Part shown: positions 24,701 through 36,913 of the stretch, piece after piece
Numbering within the stretch: position 1 is the first letter of the stretch
How the letters are laid out: each line of letters starts with the position of its first letter
Source: Anisus vortex
Taxonomy: Eukaryota > Mollusca > Gastropoda > Planorbidae
Assembly: GCA_949126835.1 (NCBI GenBank)
Contig: OX421502.1
Span: 35,985,789 to 36,049,788 of the forward strand
Direction of reading: 5' to 3'
DNA length: 64,000 bases
The notes under the pieces: model-generated
The model's input: only the letters and a program-made list of their open reading frames with translations
What the model was told of the DNA's origin: nothing
Database searches by the model: none
Translations under genes and position numbers: made by a program

Positions 24701-27700
24701 CTAAAATCAAACCAATGGTTTTTAAAGGTTTGTGTTAAAAATATAATGAATTCTGTTTAAATGGAAAGTCTTGACAACTAGTAAAAAAAATATATAGCTA
24801 TCATATTATAAGTTACATACTCTTGGCTGAAAATTGTGGGTGGAAGTTGCAAGTGATCACCAGCTAAAACACATTTCCTGGCTTGCAACAAGCCAATCCA
24901 GCAGGCTGCTTCTATAGACTGGTTAGAGAATGCATAACAAATATACACTAATACTAATGATAAAATATGAATTACATTAGTAATTTTAGGTCTTATAGTC
25001 ATCCTTTTTTACTGGAAAAACTAATTGAGAGGGTGAATAAGTAAGCATGAAATAATCGTTCAAATAAAAAGTGTTCAAAATTTTCTGAAAGTAACCATAT
25101 AAAAAAGACCTAATACAAATATTATATGAACATTTTTTTATGATTAAACTTACTATTTCTTTTTCACTAATTCAATAAGATCCTCATGTTTCAATAATTT
25201 TTTTGTAAGGTAAAGTTTACAATTAACAGATCTAGATTTGATGCTACCTTGATTAAGGCAGCAAACTGTCATATCATAATGATATCATTTTTTTCAATTA
25301 AGAGTCATCAAATACTGTACTGAAACTTTTTAAAATGTCTGACAAAGTTCCTTTCACAATTTTGACTCATCCTTTTGCAGGTCTCACTAGTCAGTTGCAC
25401 TAATAATGTTTTTAAATGATTTCCACAAGTTCATGAAGCATTGAGCATAATTAATAACATTTGGTTATTCAAAAATGTTTCACACAAGCTTATGAAGCAC
25501 TGAGCATCAATGGTGTCATATAAAATCAAGGTAAAGTATAAATTATATTTGACTAAACTATAAGTAGTTTGAGAAATTATTATAAAGAACAACACAAATA
25601 TTTTATAAAAAATTCCACCTGTGAACATTCATCTATAACAACTAGACTAAAATGGTCATCATCAAGACATGAAAGTTGCCCTCTTCTGGCTGCACTAATC
25701 AGAGTGACCAAGACAATGTCTGCATTGGTCAAGATTTTCTTGGTTAACTTGTCTATAATCTTTTTTTCTTTTTTCAACAAAGCTGGCAATTGTGAGTCGG
25801 AAGCATGCCTTATCTTTGCCTAAAAATAGAAACATTAAGTCATTCTGTATAAATTGCATGCTTAATGAACTCAGTTATGTCAATCATCTTCATAGGCATA
25901 CCCTGTGGTGACAGGGGATGGGTAAGCTAGGGTTTCTATTTTCATTTTAAAATACCATAGTTTTTGGGTAAGCCTTTTTAAGCTTTAAATTTAAAATTTT
26001 TTTATACGAAATTGTGATTTTCCATAGCGGTTGTTTTTATTAACTATATTATTGATGATTAAGAATCTTTACAACTTTGATAAGATGTTTTTTAATTTAC
26101 ATTTACATATTTATTTTTTATAACATGTCAATTTTAACATAAATTTTACTTAGTAAAAGATGATCTATTCATTTAAAAAAAAAATAATTATTGAGCCATT
26201 TTAATTTTCTTTTGTTTCCAAGTCTATTAAAAAGTAAGGTTTCTTTCTCACATTCTAATAAAATTAGAGTAGAAGCTTACTAAAACTCTGTAAAGAGATG
26301 ATGTAGGATCCTTCTTAAATTCAGTAATTTTGGCATCCAGGGAATGCTTCTGTACATGGGGCAGCATTCTGGCAGGATGACCCACACGCACAATGCTCAG
26401 GTTGGACGTTGCCAGTTTTTCCACAAGGTTATCCACTGCTATATTGGAAGGTGCTGTAGCCAAAACCTTTTTAATAAAATTGAAAAAGAAACTATACTAT
26501 TAGAAATATCATTAAATCTAAAGTGTCTAATGAAGACACATTAATCATCAACATATATAATTACTGTGAGTTTGTTTGTTTGTTTATATATTTATTTATA
26601 TATATATATATATATATGTGTGTGTTCGCTATAGGCTCCTAAGCCGTTTGACTAATCGGGACAAAAGTTAAATGTATAAATCAAAAACGTACTCCAAAAT
26701 ATAATTTTTAGTTTATGACTTATAATCATGAATGTGTTTATTTTATTAATAAAAAAAAGTATATCCAGCTATATAAATACATAAACCCTTACGCAACAAA
26801 TGGCCATTTCCTTTCATTTACTATGTTGAACGCGAGATTCACTATGTTGAACGAGAGGGCCTTATATGATTTTCCCAATTCTTCTGTTGTTTTTTTAATG
26901 TGGCGAGACCTTTTTTCAAAAGTTACGCACCGCAATTCGGCTTGAAGAGTTTGAATGGTGTAGGCCACTTAAAAAAAAAAACTAGCATATGACGTAATGT
27001 CAATCAAATCATTTCTTTTTTCATTATAGATGTTTGCATTATCATTTAAGTAAAAGTAACCAAATGTTTTAGTTATTTAATAGATTCACGTCGCTATTGA
27101 GAGCATCCTTTAATAGGCGACTTTCTACACTCTATAAATTAAATTATACTAATTATAAAGAACAAGTAACAAGTTATAAATGATTACTTTTAAATAGCAA
27201 AAGCCTGACAGCAACAATTTTTATGCATGTGCCAGGGCGACCGGACACAATATAAAAAACTAAATACCGAAAGAAACATTCTCAATACTGTTTTATTGAT
27301 ACAATAAGCAAGAACAAAAATTAAACACCGAAAAAAATCGTTATAACTATAGTTTTTATTGCATTGAAATATTATTTTCTAATTTATTTTTGTTATTATT
27401 TACCTTTTTTTATTGTTTTGTATTTGTGTTTTTTGTTCCATTGTTAATTTATTATTATTAATAACAAGTCAAGTCAACACAACTGCTCGCTACATTTTAA
27501 TATTGAATTAAAAAGTACCTTTAAAAAACCCGGACAAGTCTTTCGTCTCTTGTGTTCAGGGCGTAACGTTTAGGATTTAGCAATCTATGTCCGGGCTCCA
27601 GCCACCCCAGGGCGTAACGTTTAGGATTGAGCAATATATGTCTGGGCTCCAGCCACCCCAGGGCATAACGTTTAGCATTGAGCAATCTCTCCGGGCTCCA

Positions 27701-30700
27701 GCCACCCCAGGGTGTAACGTTTAGGATTGAGCAATCTATGTCCGGGCTCCAGCCACCCGAAGGCGTGGCGTGCCGTGTAATAAGGAAGTTTTCCGCAGCT
27801 CAGCGATCGTTCACTGCGGTTCCCCTAAGGATTATTATTGTGGTGGCTCGCCAGTGTACCCGCCTTGTCACCCAGTAGCACAAACCTTATACTATAGGTA
27901 TATGCATCCAAGAACCGGGTGTTTCTCGAGACGGGATTGCAGCGTCTATTGTTTCCTCCCCACAGAGACCAGTGGCCTCTCGGCAGTGCAATGGATCTCG
28001 GACCCGCTGCTGGGACTGTCCCCTTTGCGTTCGCCCGCCGGTGTATTCTTAATGGGAATGTATAGGCGGCTTACACACTACGCCAGTCTTTTAGGCCAGA
28101 AGCTTGACAGCAACAATTCTTATGCATATGCCAGGGTCAGGGCGACCAGAAACAATTAAAAAGAACAAAAACTAAATACCGAAAAGAAACGTTCTCACTC
28201 CAGTTTTTTTTGTAATATTGTCTTTTGTCTCTCTATCTTAACAAAACACATTGTAGTCATTCTTTTCTCCGTCATTTTGACGGGCATAACCACTAGTATT
28301 TTAATGATTGAAAATTAGCACATTTAGTAGGCCCTACATTTTGACTTTAAAAATGTAAAATTGATGATAACAGAGAATCATTACACTATTAATATTAATA
28401 TCTAAAATGTTAAGCTAATTATGTAGTCTACTAATATTAATTTACCACATTTAAACTAAATTGTCATAAATGAATTGTATTTTATATGTCTTACCTTTGT
28501 ACCTTGATTTGCTTCCTGCACAATAAGCTCTACAACAGTGGTTGTCTTCCCTGTCCCAGGTGGACCATGTATGATCGCAACCTCTTTCTGGTTCAGTGCA
28601 AATCTTACAGCCTCTTTCTGAGACTCATCAAGATTTGTATTGACAAATGTAATAGCTGAAATAAACAAAAAAACAACTTCTTTGTTAATGTATGTTAACA
28701 TTTGTATTATTAAAATTTGTTAGGCTAAAATTATGTCATGCATACAACCAAGTAGGCCTACCCATTTCAAATTATTTTAGTTTATAGTTTATATAGGACT
28801 TGTGAAGTGATTTGCTCATTTCTGTGGCCACAGCCTTCAAGGGCTTGTGTGAATAGCACAATGCCCAGTCACCCTAACTCCCCCCCAACAGTTAACATCA
28901 GACTGGGTATGTTTAATAAAAGACAAGCTCTACAGAAGCAGCATTTTTTTTTACCTGGATTGTAATCCAAGACACTATACAATTAGAATGGGTATGTATT
29001 GGACCTTTTATACATGTACTATTATCTTACATTTAATTTGTCAAAGCCACAGGTCCATAATAGTATTTAAAAAAAGAAATATATCAAAGTGGTCATTGCT
29101 TACCAGACTGATCTCTTCGTGGTATTATTTCTACTAAACCAAACAAAGTGTCAATAAGTCTCCTTGAAGGTTCATCCTCATCATACTCCATTAAATGATA
29201 TAAAGCACTGAAAAATTGAATGCAACACAACATAATATGTAAATTCAGTAATTTTAATGAACTTTATAAAAAAGAAACACTTTATACCATATATAGTTAA
29301 CTGTAACTATTTAATTGCTATTAAAACTATAATTTTGTTGTTGTTGTTTTTGTCTAGCTTTACTAAAAGAGCCAATAAATATTAACATTTTCAATTAACT
29401 AATCCATTTTAAGTTAACATTCTAAGAAAAAATGCTGCTTAAAAAAAAACCTTAACAAGTTGCTTACAAACCTTACCAATATACATTTAAAACCAGAAAC
29501 AGACATGATACTTTTTTTAGCTAATCACACAGGCAGCTTTATTGAATCCTCACAACAAAAAAAAAAAAACTTACTCTTCCATTCGCCTGTAGGTCACATC
29601 ATTTTCTAGTTTAGTAATTTTATAGACCTTGCTCCAATCCAGGCTATTTACTTCACTTGAATCATCAATGACAACAAATATTTCACAGAGATTGATATAA
29701 GACACTATCCCTGTAACACAGATGTCTTCTGAAATTGAGTCAAGGCTCACTAAAACCCCTGTCAAAGAAAAAATATTTTTTTTATAAGAATCACATCCAT
29801 TGTTGAATAATCTTTTAGAAGTAAACAATGTTGAATTCCACATGCACCATGAAATATAGTTTTTATTATTTTTACTATCTCTTTGAAATATAGACTATAT
29901 ATATATATATAATAATAATAATATTTGTATAGCGCTGCCAACAAACCTAATGTAAGCTCAGAGCGCATTTAACATACAAGTAAGATCACGGATATTACTC
30001 TAGTGTGTAGCCTAGGCTAGGTGACAAAGCTAATTGATGATTTAAAAAAGACAAATCAAATAAATGTGGCACTAACCGACCCAACTCATAAGTAAGACAG
30101 TAGGGGTCTAAAGCATGTTAAATGTTATCTAAGGTAAATATTGAAAAAATGAGTTTTTAAGTTCTTTTTGAAAGTAACAATAGAGCTTGTTTGCATGAGT
30201 TGAATGGGAAGTAGATTCCACACCTTCGGACTGGATACTGAGAAGGCTCTAAGGCCAACGGTCGTCAGAGAGAAATGGGGCTCTTCCATAAACGATGAGT
30301 TGGCAGAACGAAGTGTTTTTTGCGGGACATATGGTGTAATTAGTTCCTTGAGATAGGACGGAATCTCGTTATTAAAAAGGCACTGATGGCAAAGTAGCGC
30401 CACTTTATATTTAATTCCGGCTTTCACAGGGAGCCAATGGAGCCGACGCAGGAGATATACTATATATTGCACTCTACATAACCTTATTGGGCGAAAAAAT
30501 AATTAAATTTTAAATCACAATATAAGGCTTTCATGTTCTACGAGTAAACTTATTGTTATGCAGGCCTACTTACCTGGAGTAATTTTGTGATAAGGTAATG
30601 TAACCAGTGTTTTATTAGCTTGCTCTTCTGGCGTAGATTCAGAGCACAAAATTACAACTGTTCCTCTATATAACTCTTCTTTCATAGATTTGATGACTAG

Positions 30701-33347
30701 ATTTAAAATACACATTCCTTTTCTTTGCTGTTCTGTTTCAGACAAGAAATAACTAGAAAACCTATATACAAAAAAAAAAAAAAAAATTACTTTAAAATTT
30801 GTTGCCAAAAGCAACGAATTACATATATAGCATACCATCATACTGATTGTACTATAGTTTATGTTTAGTTGTGTATTGAAAAAAAACACATTCAGTAACA
30901 TTTCCTTCACACCACACTCACTGAAATTCCCAATTCTTTCATTTCTGACTGCTACGTAGCCTACTTTTTAGGGCCTATTATACATTATAGAGCCTACATG
31001 TTCTATTTGACATGTTATAGTTTTTGTCACTGTCCTTAATTTCACCATCAAATTATTTGCATTTATTGAATCTTCGTGAATTATACATATAATGATGTTT
31101 TAGCCCATACGGGGTATCAATAGTTCTCTGAACACCAACCAACACAATTTGTGTTCCATGTTCCAAAGTTCCAATCATTGAAGGGGTGGGGGATAGAACA
31201 CTCTTTTCAACCTATGATAATCACTAGGCTATTCACTGTGATTTTTATGTGGGCAGTGGTAGGTAATGGGTTTGTAACAAGGGGAGACAACTGACCATCT
31301 AATCACCTCTGACCATTCGCTATAGCAGCATTTATTGACTTAGCCATAATGGCCATCATGCCAATAATGAATAATGCACAATTACCACTCATAAAATACA
31401 TTGAAATTAGGCCAATAATTATTATGTAATTAAGAATCAAAATTTTATGTCATAAAAAGTTAAAGATTCTAAATCATAAATAGTCATACGACAGTATTCG
31501 GTAATATCATACTAATGTGTCCACAGAGTTGTTGTTGTTTTAGTTTTATTGCCAGGAATTAACAGGCCTATACAGTCCTATGTCTATAGGCCTACTATTT
31601 TAACTATTTGTCATAAATGTGTTTATGACCTATATAATATGACCTAAATGGATGAGGTAAGGCCTCATTAAGACTTGTCCATAGCATAGTGTCCATGATA
31701 ATTATGTGTAGACCTATACATTTTTCTAGTGGTGGGGAGGGGAGCATTTTTCAGTAGTACTAAATAAAATATTAGGATCTGTATGGGACCCATCAACTAA
31801 AGAAAACATTAAAAAATTAGGACAAATTCAAAAAAGAGCTGTTAGGTTCATAACTAGTGAATATTCCCAATTAACAAGAGTTACACAATTAGTAAAATCA
31901 ATAAACCTAGAAACACTAGAGGGCAGAAGGGCAAAGAGTAAAGTAGTAATAATACATAAGCCTTATGCCTTATATTATAAGGCATTCAACTCTAATTTAG
32001 AAATCCAACACAATAACAACCTGTTGCAAAGCTCAGATAAACATAAAGACAAAAATACTTTCCTTGTCCCTTATAATACTTATATGCGGACTTATGCGAG
32101 TACAAATGCATATAACAATATAAGTATAAGTAGGCCTACTCTTTCTTCGAGAGTAGGCCTAGCATTCGGGCATGGAATGGGTTGCCTGAACAAACCAGGA
32201 AAACCAATAACCTAACATCATTTAAAACATTAATAAAAATGCAAGACTAGACTCGGACCACGGATGAGCGTAGGACGCAATAATCTTCTTTATAGAAGGA
32301 GCGTCTGTAACTGTAATGTATAAGTATAAGATAAGATGATTAGGCTAATTTAGTAGCAGGCTTATAATTTATAATATATGTAAGTGCATGAAAAAAATTT
32401 CCATTGCTATTTTTAACTTATGGAAATTTCCGTTGGTCTATATAAGTCCATGATGACTCATTTCTGTGAAAAGTCGTGAGAGGTTTCGATTTTACATTGA
32501 AAGAGTGCCAATTATGTTACTTTTCAAATTAAAGAACGCACATTAATATAAGAATGGATATTGAAAGTGATGATGAATTACTAAAAACTAATCGGGTTTT
32601 AAAATATCACTACGTGAAAAAATTTGTATGCTTAGGCTATATTCTATAGGCCATATATAATATTAAATAGAATATAGGACGTCCTATTAAAATTATGACA
32701 TATATTAAATGGAAATTATAATAGCTTTTAATTTAACTTTTAAATTAATAAAAGATATACTCAGGGAAATGATATGATCTATGTATAGCCTATATACTAT
32801 ATATTTAATATAACAATATAACGCCCTACTGCTATGAGCTGATTAGCCATATGATCATGATAGGCCTATATACATATCCTATATATAGATCTATAGCCTG
32901 CAGGCCCACTTATAAGCTACTATATATGTCCTATAGTAATCCTATATTATAGGCATAGAGCTGTAAAATGTTCAGCGAAAATAAATAAATACTCTAAAAT
33001 GTGATACTTTAAAATTGTAGCATGTGCATTTGAACACTAGGCCTATTTATAATGACTATATAGCTGATTAGACTATATTCTATGTACAAATAATAACTAG
33101 GCCTATGCTTTATAATAAGCAAAATAAACCTAGCTTTTTTCCCAAGTAAAAGTTGGCACAGTTTTTATCGGGCTATATAAATTAAAGGCCTAGGCTAAAA
33201 GCTTAATAATTAATTTATACTATATTTGTATTAATTATTAACAGATGAAAAACCAAACATACAATTAGCTACTTACCGATCAGACCAAGCTTCTCGTTCT
33301 TTTTCAATTAATGGCAAAGTGAACTCAACAAATTGTTCCACAGCCAT
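21774..33347 (-). CDS. IGHMBP2: IGHMBP2 (SMUBP-2), UPF1-like SF1 helicase, short form
   Basis: ATP-dependent 5'-3' RNA/DNA helicase of the UPF1 family, cytoplasmic and ribosome-linked in animals. Coding exons on the minus strand: 33277-33347, 30574-30761, 29575-29758, 29104-29207, 28495-28655, 26281-26466, 25619-25819, 24821-24918, 24456-24650, 23265-23383, 23056-23150, 22167-22290 and 21774-22003. The frame holds throughout, giving 651 residues. Motifs: GPPGTGKTT at 213-221 (Walker A), DECSQ at 361-365 (Walker B), GDHLQLPP at 385-392, QYRMH at 431-435, [10 protein letters not shown] at 554-563 and VAVTRARRH at 589-597. The [14 protein letters not shown] link and the [17 protein letters not shown] block are specific to IGHMBP2. 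The human protein has about 990 residues with R3H and AN1 zinc-finger domains after the helicase core. Here a stop follows 54 codons after motif VI. A strong GTGAGT donor inside the last exon (exon end at 21819) could lead to a further exon, but none was found. Confidence 0.92.
22490..22735 (-). repeat. SINE-1 copy
   Basis: About 245 bp of the SINE-1 family with a B-box-like GGTTTGAATCC on the minus strand near 22672, the GGGACACCCTCCAGTCCC block and the CCAGTTTCTGTGGCCA block shared with 52775-53035 and 62285-62530. It lies in the IGHMBP2 intron between coding exons 11 and 12, in the gene's own orientation. Confidence 0.8.
26545..28296 (+). mobile_element. Helitron with central minisatellite
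   Basis: The 5' end begins TCATCAACATATATAATTAC, then TGTGAGTTTGTTTG and CTATAGGCTCCTAAGCC..GGGACAAAAG, matching the copy at 6114. The 3' end is a perfect stem-loop CCGTCATTTTGACGG (28269-28283) followed by GCATAACCACTAG and then T. That is a canonical Helitron end (hairpin, about 10 nt, CTAG|T), and the host bases would be A at 26544 and T at 28297. No Rep/helicase ORF is present. The interior carries a 51-bp minisatellite and two similar segments of about 100 bp (27203-27297 and 28087-28210). It lies in the IGHMBP2 intron between coding exons 5 and 6, antisense to the gene. Confidence 0.78.
27558..27768. repeat. 51-bp minisatellite inside a Helitron
   Basis: About four copies of a 51-bp unit containing GGGCTCCAGCCACCCCAGGG and CGTAACGTTTAGGATTGAGC. 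Copies differ at a few sites and one is about 3 bp shorter. The GC content is well above that of the surroundings. It sits near the middle of the Helitron at 26545-28296. Confidence 0.85.
28790..28915 (-). repeat. partial SINE-1
   Basis: Contains the TTTCTGTGGCCACAGCCTTC and CACAATGCCCAGTC blocks of SINE-1, without the tRNA-like head. It lies in the IGHMBP2 intron between coding exons 4 and 5. Confidence 0.5.
29905..30475 (-). mobile_element. LINE-B-type 3' fragment
   Basis: The minus strand carries an open remnant of 115 codons (30125-30472) with [20 protein letters not shown], then a [20 protein letters not shown] block and [20 protein letters not shown], ending LKTHFF. This is the widespread C-terminal segment of non-LTR retrotransposon polymerases. 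A 3' tail and a (TTA)n terminus follow at about 29905-29930. It lies in the IGHMBP2 intron between coding exons 2 and 3 and is 5' truncated. Confidence 0.85.
31769..32340 (+). mobile_element. LINE-A 3' fragment
   Basis: The longest LINE-A copy here. It encodes [20 protein letters not shown], then [16 protein letters not shown] and [18 protein letters not shown], the C-terminal region of a non-LTR reverse transcriptase, and after a frameshift ends in GLNKPGK-like residues. The 3' untranslated tail has GACGCAATAATCTTCTTTAT, GAAGGAGCGTCTGTAA and ATAAGATAAGAT. It is 5' truncated and lies in the long first intron of IGHMBP2. Confidence 0.82.
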
Positions 33348-33892
33348 GTTAATGGATAGCCAATCGTTCACAGAATGATACAACTACGGGAGAGTTTGTT
33401 TCGATTTTGGACAATACCTAGTATTATAATGCATAGGCTATAGACCTAAAAATAGCTTGTGAGCAACCGGTAGTGATCATAACCATTTTTTTCCCCAGGC
33501 ATTTAGAGAATAGCTAGGGTACTTAAAAAAATATAGGCCTCTATCTGAATTATATTAAGGCCCTTTCATGTAAGCCTACTGTTAAGAATTGTACAAAATT
33601 AATTAAGAAAAAAGAGTACACACAATTTAATATAATATATAGAATATAGATTCTAAATCTAGTCATACTATCCTAATAAAAATCTAATAACTACACATGC
33701 AAAATATAAGTTCATGGTGTGACTTTTGGACCACACCTTTCAAATAACTTAATTTGTAAGATAGGTCGTGATACATTTTTAGACTAGATGATCAGTAAAT
33801 GAAAAGCTTTGCTAAGATAACAGCCTCGCTTACAGCTACCCAATTCAGTTTTTATATCACAATTTAATAGCCTTTAGAAAACTACGTTATCG

Positions 33893-34570
33893 TGTCAGAG
33901 GAGGATTTGTGCTGCCTATCTTGTACACTCTGCTTCCAAACAAAGAAGGTGATTATACTTACCGACGAACGTTTGAAGCCATCAAAGCATTGTGACCACA
34001 TCTAAATCCGTCATCCGTTAAATATTGATTTTGAGCAGGCTGCAATTGTAGCTGTTATATCAATGTTTTCAAATTATGTAATTCGTGGCTGTTTACTTCA
34101 TTTAACGAAAAACATGCACAAGAAATTGGCAGAAGTAGGTATTAATCTTCTTTGCAGATATAACAGAGATCCAGAGTTTGCAATGGTGGCGAGAGTAATT
34201 GTGGTGACCTTTCCTTTATTCCAATTGAAAACTTTGATAGATGTTGATTTGCAGGCTCTGGGAAATGAGAATATGGAAGAATTCACTTCAATAATCAACT
34301 GGTATGAGGACGTCAATGTGGGATGTCTAAATCGAAACAAGACGTCGTGCATTGTTTCACCCTCTCGTGTGGTATATATGAGAGGACACTGAATGATCGT
34401 ACCAAAAATTAATAAGCTTATGTTGAAGCAGCCCATCGAAGGTTGCAAGCTGAATTCGGGATGAATCACCCAAAACATTTGAAAAATGTATTGATTGAAT
34501 TCGCATATTTCAATAAGGTGTATGATCATTCGTGGAGACCAGCCACTCGTGAAACGCAGAAAAAGTAGGC
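33893..34570 (+). pseudogene. MULE transposase fossil
   Basis: Three-frame reading gives RGGFVLPILYTLLPNKEGDY, then TYRRTFEAIKAL, a stop, then NIDFEQAAI, VIRGCLLHLTKNMHKKLAEV and RYNRDPEFAMVARV. This order (a P..Y.L..NK motif, a DFE..A acidic motif, then RGC.FH..QN..RK and DPEFA) is that of the MULE transposase domain found near FLYWCH zinc fingers. At least two stops and one frameshift break it. No terminal inverted repeats were identified. It lies just upstream of IGHMBP2. Confidence 0.75.
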
Positions 34571-35610
34571 TTATGTGGAGGCCGATAAAAGCATAAGTAC
34601 AATTAATTATAGGCCTACTTATAAAAACAAGGGAAATAACTAATTTTTTGAAAGTTGACTCCTCAATTGTTCAAACCTACAGAAGTAGAAACCTAATAGA
34701 ATACCTGAGAGGACTATCGAAATTTTTTAATGCAACCATAAAATATTGTGCATTTGGGACATTATTTTAAAATGCCATTTTCTGATAAAAAAACAACAAC
34801 AATTTAAGTTAGGCCTACTAAAAATGAATATGCCTAGAACTATATTATGCATTAAGAAAATTATTTTAAACTGTAATTATTGACAATTTATCTCATTCAT
34901 TAAAAAAACAACAGCTTAAGTTATTATTAAAGTGACCGCTAGGCATATATGCATATGTGTCTTTTTGATTATTCAATTGTGTAGGCTGGTGGCCTCAACA
35001 TTTAAGACTTTGTTTGTCAACAGCCACTATATACAAACAGCTGATTACTTCCCTTTCCATCACATGGTCAATTGTCAGAACTCAAACCTCCTCCCAGCCT
35101 ACAACATACACCACATCTGCAAACACACAATCATATTAATACCTTTTTTGTTTCTTACATCTAAGACGTGCTAGGTATGTGTCCTATATTAAAAAGAGAA
35201 CAGCCAATAAGGCAATAGGGGCCGTCCATAAATTACGTCACACGATTTTGACAGATTTTTTACCCCCCCCCCTTGTCACACATCGTCACAAAAAGTCAGA
35301 CGACCCCCCTAAAATATGACATCACAAAATCTGCCCCCCCCCCCTCAAAGATATATTACTAAAAATGCAAACATACAGGTTCCAAATTACTTTTATTTGT
35401 CGTCGTTTTGTAATTAATTAATTTTGTATTACACAAAAGAAAAGTTGAAAGTGTAATTATAACAATAATTTAATATCATTTATCATGTGCACAAAAATAC
35501 ATGCTTTAGTAGAATCAGTACAATTTTTTTTTAAATTTAAGTTTAAATTTAAAAAAAAAACACAAAATGTATGTTTGTCATGCATTCTCCGGGAAATTCT
35601 CACAAGGTGA

Positions 35611-36823
35611 TCAAAAATGCTCCTTCATGGAATAAATAGGGAAAGTATTGGTCTCTTCATCAGGTGGAATGGATATTCCATTCAAATCAAGCTTTTCTTC
35701 ATCTATCCATTCACCACTCTCTCCATTTTCTTCATTTGCGAATATAACCATTAGTTCACGTTGCCTACGTGCAGGAACTCTTTGTGTCCTGATTGGTTTG
35801 GGAGGAATAAATGATTCCTGCTTGTGTGTTGAGGAATGGTTGCGCAGCATGACTAACAAAGCGAAGTACATATGACTTTTTTTGCAAATCCTATCGCTAA
35901 GCACGGATTGTATTGAGGGACAGTACAAATCGTATGGAATCGAACTGTAAGGATTTGATGACCGAGATAGGATATCACCCCCTTTCAGATTTTGAACTGC
36001 AAACAGAGATGGAAACTTATCCGACGCTCCATCTGTTATCCGTTCTGGAATTTTAAGACATTCACCTGATTAAACAACTGGTAAAGAAGGTGGAAAAAAT
36101 CTCTTTGTTACTACACTGAAATATGAGCTTCTTGGTTTTGAACAGCACTTTTTGTCGGTGCATTTTACAATTTGAGTATTGGCTTGTTCGTACATGAACG
36201 TCAAACCATTTTTGATCTTTAGACAACAGGTGTTCTTCATCGATCTCTGAGACTGTTGGGTCGATGAATTCTGCCACTGTTGGAAAATTATCGACTACCA
36301 ACTGTGACCAAATTTTTGGTAGAGTGTTGCCTGCTAACTGAAAATTCTTCTTTTCTAAATCAGCATCTATGGTAACACCGCTATCGTTCAAATGACTACC
36401 ATAGTGGTCATGTGTAAATATCAGCCCATTAAGTAGTGATGAATACAGCGTCAAAATCGTACTGAAGAAAGTGGTGGACTGCAACCTTAATAACTTTTCC
36501 CTATTTTGGGTTCTCGTCTGGGCTCCCATCAACTTTTGAATTGGTTTCACCATGCGATCAATACCACTTCGTGTAATGACATCAAATTCATTGAGACTAA
36601 GCAATTTCTTGAAATCGAGTCCATGATTGAATGCTGTTGATGAAGAGTGTTTTCCAGATCTGATTGCAATGTAAGTCGGTCCTGAATAACCAACAGCTTC
36701 TCGGTTTCCTAAACCATTAGACTGAATTTGGATTCCAGCATACACCGACCGAATTAGCTTGTGTCCCTGGATGCACGAAGGTGATTGCCAGACATGGACA
36801 TTTTCCCCATTTATTTTTAGCAT
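35611..36823 (-). pseudogene. degenerate transposase of the 3-kb transposon
   Basis: A 253-codon open stretch (36062-36823) opens MLKINGENVHVWQSPSCIQG and contains SGPTYIAIRSGKHSSSTAFN. Near its end WFDVHVRTSQY is followed by a frameshift: the next frame over carries the Cys-rich KCTDKKCC and a PRSSYFSV stretch, then a stop. A second open stretch (35611-35928) continues with CPSIQSVLSDRICKKSHMYF. The Helitron insertion 90 bp upstream of the first methionine may have separated it from a 5' part. The W..H.R.SQY..Q plus K-C-x4-CC pattern looks like a transposase C-terminal module. It is non-functional as it stands. Confidence 0.7.
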
Positions 36824-36913
36824 TCAGACGCGTTCGCGATGCGATCATCATTTGAAAATAGATAAGAAACAAGGCGATCATAATTTTTTATTTATAATGC
36901 TTATTAATAGTAA

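Noticed and set aside
34098..34529. 143-codon minus-strand frame
   Set aside because: It is antisense to the MULE transposase fossil, whose plus-strand frames show family motifs.
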